From Corynebacterium massiliense DSM 45435 (GTDB lineage: Bacteria > Actinomycetota > Actinomycetes > Mycobacteriales > Mycobacteriaceae): 64,000 bases of DNA. The DNA lies in assembly GCF_028609805.1 (NCBI RefSeq), contig NZ_CP063189.1, positions 2,046,001-2,110,000 on the forward strand, written 5' to 3'. Under the pieces are notes generated by a model. It had not been told where the DNA came from and ran no database searches. It saw only the letters and a program-made list of their open reading frames with translations. Position numbers and translations under genes: made by a program. The first letter of the stretch is position 1, and each line of letters begins with the position of its first letter. Of the stretch, positions 61,798 through 64,000 are shown piece by piece.

Positions 61798-63759
61798 CTA
61801 ACTCTTCGATTCCTGAACCTTGCCGTTGACCTCACGGATGGTGCCGTGCTCGAACTTCTGCTCGCGGCCGCCGGCAGGGATCTCCTTCGTGTCTTCGGTA
61901 GGCCAACCATACACGCCGTTTTCGAAGTTCTTCTTACCCCACGCGTCGAAGATGCCGCCGTCGAGGACGACGTGCGTCTCGCCGTTCTTGCGGGCGTAGA
62001 TGTGACCGTGCTCGAAGTGCTGCACCCAGCCGTCCTTCAGGGTCTGCTCACTGCTGGTGGGGAAGCCGAGCGCCGACTTGGCGCCGCCTTCCTTGCGGTA
62101 CTTCTGGCCAATGAGGCCGAAGACCTGCTGGTGGGACTTGTCCGGGTTGCGGGTGATGACTCCGCCCTGGAACTCCTGGTAGAGCCCGTCGCCTTCGCCG
62201 ACCGGCTCGGCCACTGGGTAGCCGTACTTGCCGGCCTCCCACTTCTCCTTGCCCCACTCGTCCTTGATGTCGTTGGGCACGGCGAACGCGCCGGTCTTGG
62301 CGGTCCAGTAGATCGAGCCGTTCTCGAAGTCGACGAAGCGGCCATCGCCATCCGGCGTCTTGTTCTCGGTGGACTTGGGGAAGCCCAGCCAGGAATCCGG
62401 GCCGCCGATCTGCGCGTACTTCGCATCGATGGCGCCGTAGAGCGCGTGCGCGCCAGAGTGCGGCGACCAGTAGGCGGTGCCGGCGCGGAAGTTCTGCTGC
62501 TTGCCGTCCGCGATGTCGTACTCGTTGTTCACGCACGAGCCGATGCTGCCGCCCTTGGTGGCCTCCGCGATGGCGCCGATGGCGTGGCAATCCGCGCCGC
62601 GGTCCTCCTTGGACAGGCCGAAGGAGTCCGCGATGTACGGGAACGCCTGGGTCATCTCGAACTGCCAGTACTCCCAGCTGTGGACGCCGGACGGGCGGTA
62701 CTTCGCCACCGTCTTAACGCCCTCGTTGCGGGAGTAGCGCTCGAAGGTCTGGGTGGACATGCGCGAGATGACCTCGAGGCCGATGCCAGCCAGGTTCGCC
62801 GGGCCCTTGGCCACGCTGTCCTTCTGTCCGAAGTCGTCGCGGCCGGATCCGGACGAGACGTAGACGGTCATGTCCTTGAGGTTCTCCGTGCCCAGCTTCG
62901 GATCGTGGTCGATCCAGTCCTGGGAGTAGAGCGGGCCCCACATCTTCTGCGAGTCGAAGTTGCCGGCATCGATCTGCGCGGCGGTAATGGCTTCCGGCAT
63001 GCCCGTGGTGGTGGTGTCCAGGTAGCCGGAGAAGGAGCCGACGAAGTCGAACAGGTGCGGGTTGCGCTCCGCCAGGTTGACCGCGGCGGTGCCGCCCATG
63101 GAAATGCCCACCACCGCGCGCTTGTCGTTGGAGCGGAACTGCTTCTGCATGATCGGGATGAGTTCCTTGGTCAGGAAGGTCTCCCACATGTAGTGCTGGC
63201 CGTTGTCTTCTTCCTTCCAGTCGGAGTAGAAGGAAGACTCGCCGCCGACCGGCATGACCACGTTGACGTTCTTGTCCGCGTAGAAGGACTCGATGTTGGT
63301 CTCGATGGTCCAGCCGGACTCATCGTCACGCGCGCGCAGGCCGTCGAGGGCCCAGACTTCCGGGAAGGTCTTGTCCGGGTTCTCGTAGTAATCGCGGGCG
63401 AGCAGCACCTGCACCTTCTGCAGCTTGTCCGGCATAGCCTGCGACTTGATGTAGACCATGAGGTGGCGCGGGCTCAAATACTCCACGCGGTCGATGTCCA
63501 CTCCATCCGGCAAGCCCGGCACGTCCGGGTGCTCGGTCTTGGTCGGGGTGCGCTGCGGCGGCGCGGACGGCGCGATGTAGTCCGAGATGCCCGGGTTGAA
63601 GTTGGAACTCAGGTCAGCCGGGGACGGATCCGCCTTCGCCTGCGGCAGGGCGGTGTGCGGGCCGGCGATGGGAGCCAGCGCGATACCGAGCGCGAGGGCA
63701 GTCGGAACCACCACGGCGCGTGGGGAACGCAGGCGGGTGCTAAACGCGGAAGAACGCAT
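61798..63759 (-). CDS. cop1: Mycolyltransferase with C-terminal LGFP repeats (Cop1/PS1 type)
   Basis: It transfers mycolate between trehalose esters and to arabinogalactan outside the cell. It has 653 residues. The signal peptide is cleaved after KADA/QAKA near 43. The esterase domain (about 80-365) has nucleophile Ser in VVGISMGGTAAV and His in SGVHSWEYWQFEM. From about 385 several LGFP repeats follow (DSWLGFPKS, KYGYPVAE, SALGFPTS, VYGWPTED), which bind arabinogalactan. AAGGATG lies before the ATG at 63759. It heads the minus-strand mycolate gene run. Confidence 0.95.
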   Translation of the reverse strand: MRSSAFSTRLRSPRAVVVPTALALGIALAPIAGPHTALPQAKADPSPADLSSNFNPGISDYIAPSAPPQRTPTKTEHPDVPGLPDGVDIDRVEYLSPRHLMVYIKSQAMPDKLQKVQVLLARDYYENPDKTFPEVWALDGLRARDDESGWTIETNIESFYADKNVNVVMPVGGESSFYSDWKEEDNGQHYMWETFLTKELIPIMQKQFRSNDKRAVVGISMGGTAAVNLAERNPHLFDFVGSFSGYLDTTTTGMPEAITAAQIDAGNFDSQKMWGPLYSQDWIDHDPKLGTENLKDMTVYVSSGSGRDDFGQKDSVAKGPANLAGIGLEVISRMSTQTFERYSRNEGVKTVAKYRPSGVHSWEYWQFEMTQAFPYIADSFGLSKEDRGADCHAIGAIAEATKGGSIGSCVNNEYDIADGKQQNFRAGTAYWSPHSGAHALYGAIDAKYAQIGGPDSWLGFPKSTENKTPDGDGRFVDFENGSIYWTAKTGAFAVPNDIKDEWGKEKWEAGKYGYPVAEPVGEGDGLYQEFQGGVITRNPDKSHQQVFGLIGQKYRKEGGAKSALGFPTSSEQTLKDGWVQHFEHGHIYARKNGETHVVLDGGIFDAWGKKNFENGVYGWPTEDTKEIPAGGREQKFEHGTIREVNGKVQESKS

Positions 63760-63963
63760 GAATAAACATCCTTGCAAGATCTAGGGGTCTTCTCGCCCCG
63801 CGGGCCGGCTGCACGATCCGAAGGTTCCCCTCCTCCGGAGCGGCGTGCCTGTCACGGCGGCTCTACTGTCGTCTGTGCGGTCAAGTTTAAGTTCAACTTG
63901 AGACTTTCAGAAATCCGACACGCCGCGGCTGTGGCGCAACTGTGAAGGGCATAAAACCAGTAA
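63760..63963 (-). promoter_or_regulatory. cop1 upstream region with inverted repeat
   Basis: TCAAGTT-N7-AACTTGA (63881-63901) is a perfect inverted repeat with 7-bp arms, about 120 bp upstream of the ATG. It is a candidate operator. Its spacing matches HAIR, but its arms differ from CTTGAGT/ACTCAAG. The leader to cop1 is over 100 nt. No gene was seen here. Confidence 0.5.
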
Positions 63964-63995
63964 AGCTCCTTTCCCCTAAGGCGGGGAGAGGAGCT
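63964..63995 (-). terminator. Hairpin at the right edge, likely terminator of the next gene
   Basis: Arms AGCTCCTTTCCCC (63964-63976) and GGGGAGAGGAGCT (63983-63995) pair with two mismatches over a 6-nt loop. Read on the minus strand it is followed by a T-rich stretch (TTTACTGGTTTTA). It would end a minus-strand gene lying beyond the window. Confidence 0.6.
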
Positions 63996-64000
63996 GAACA

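Noticed and set aside
61243..63765. 840-codon open frame antisense to cop1 and the DUF732 gene
   Set aside because: It crosses two real genes and has no domain or start signal.

Overview
The window is a high-GC stretch of chromosome from a mycolate-producing Corynebacterium. Three things point to this. It holds the complete mycolic-acid locus (MmpL transporter, accD3, pks13, fadD32, a cutinase-like hydrolase and an LGFP-repeat mycolyltransferase). It holds arabinogalactan genes (aftD and a DUF3068 protein). It also carries an IS1249 copy, and many genes have a -10 hexamer only 7-8 nt before the start codon, which suggests leaderless transcripts. The gene order (dnaK-grpE, cysHDN, an Rv0338c-like Fe-S protein next to alaT, ugd/dcd, VanW, nagZ, aftD, pckG, trmB, cmpL1, mycolate genes) resembles that recalled for corynebacteria and, in part, mycobacteria. 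No species is claimed.

Layout. 1-2.7 kb: dnaK-grpE on the minus strand with a SigH-type promoter and two HAIR operators, then a long non-coding region. 2.7-11.5 kb: putA with a structured leader, an AI-2E family permease, a nucleosidase, and a cysHDN sulfate-assimilation operon beneath two McbR-like operators. 11.5-22.5 kb: a membrane Fe-S reductase with a very long Ala/Pro tail, a glycerophosphodiesterase lipoprotein, DUF1992 and DUF1707 proteins, alaT, an ABC-class ATPase, an SGNH hydrolase and a YibE/F protein. 22.5-28.3 kb: an eroded accessory patch with an Abi-like relic, ugd, dcd and tRNA-Gly(CCC). The 3' end of that tRNA is duplicated 2.8 kb away. Between the copies lies an IS481-family element interrupted at its 3' side by a complete 1385-bp IS1249, followed by a class F sortase remnant. 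28-42.7 kb: cell-envelope genes (VanW, nagZ, universal stress protein, DUF2613, aftD, an acyltransferase, DUF3068, a GT-C-like protein, a GT4 transferase, a methyltransferase). A lower-GC AbiEi-like/DUF559 gene between matching flanks interrupts them. 43-46.4 kb: a DUF222-HNH gene and pckG. 46.7-64 kb: trmB and an NYN protein, then the mycolate export and synthesis locus, with a 33-codon ORF not seen before between its two convergent halves.

Functional logic. Pks13, FadD32 and AccD3 make mycolate. The MmpL protein is the likely exporter of trehalose monomycolate, and the mycolyltransferase transfers mycolate outside the cell. AftD and the neighbouring GT genes build the arabinan scaffold. The most unexpected signal is an 11-mer, GCTTGCCGATG/CATCGGCAAGC, present 14 times exactly and many more times with one mismatch. 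It is dispersed mainly inside unrelated core genes and often forces uncommon codons.
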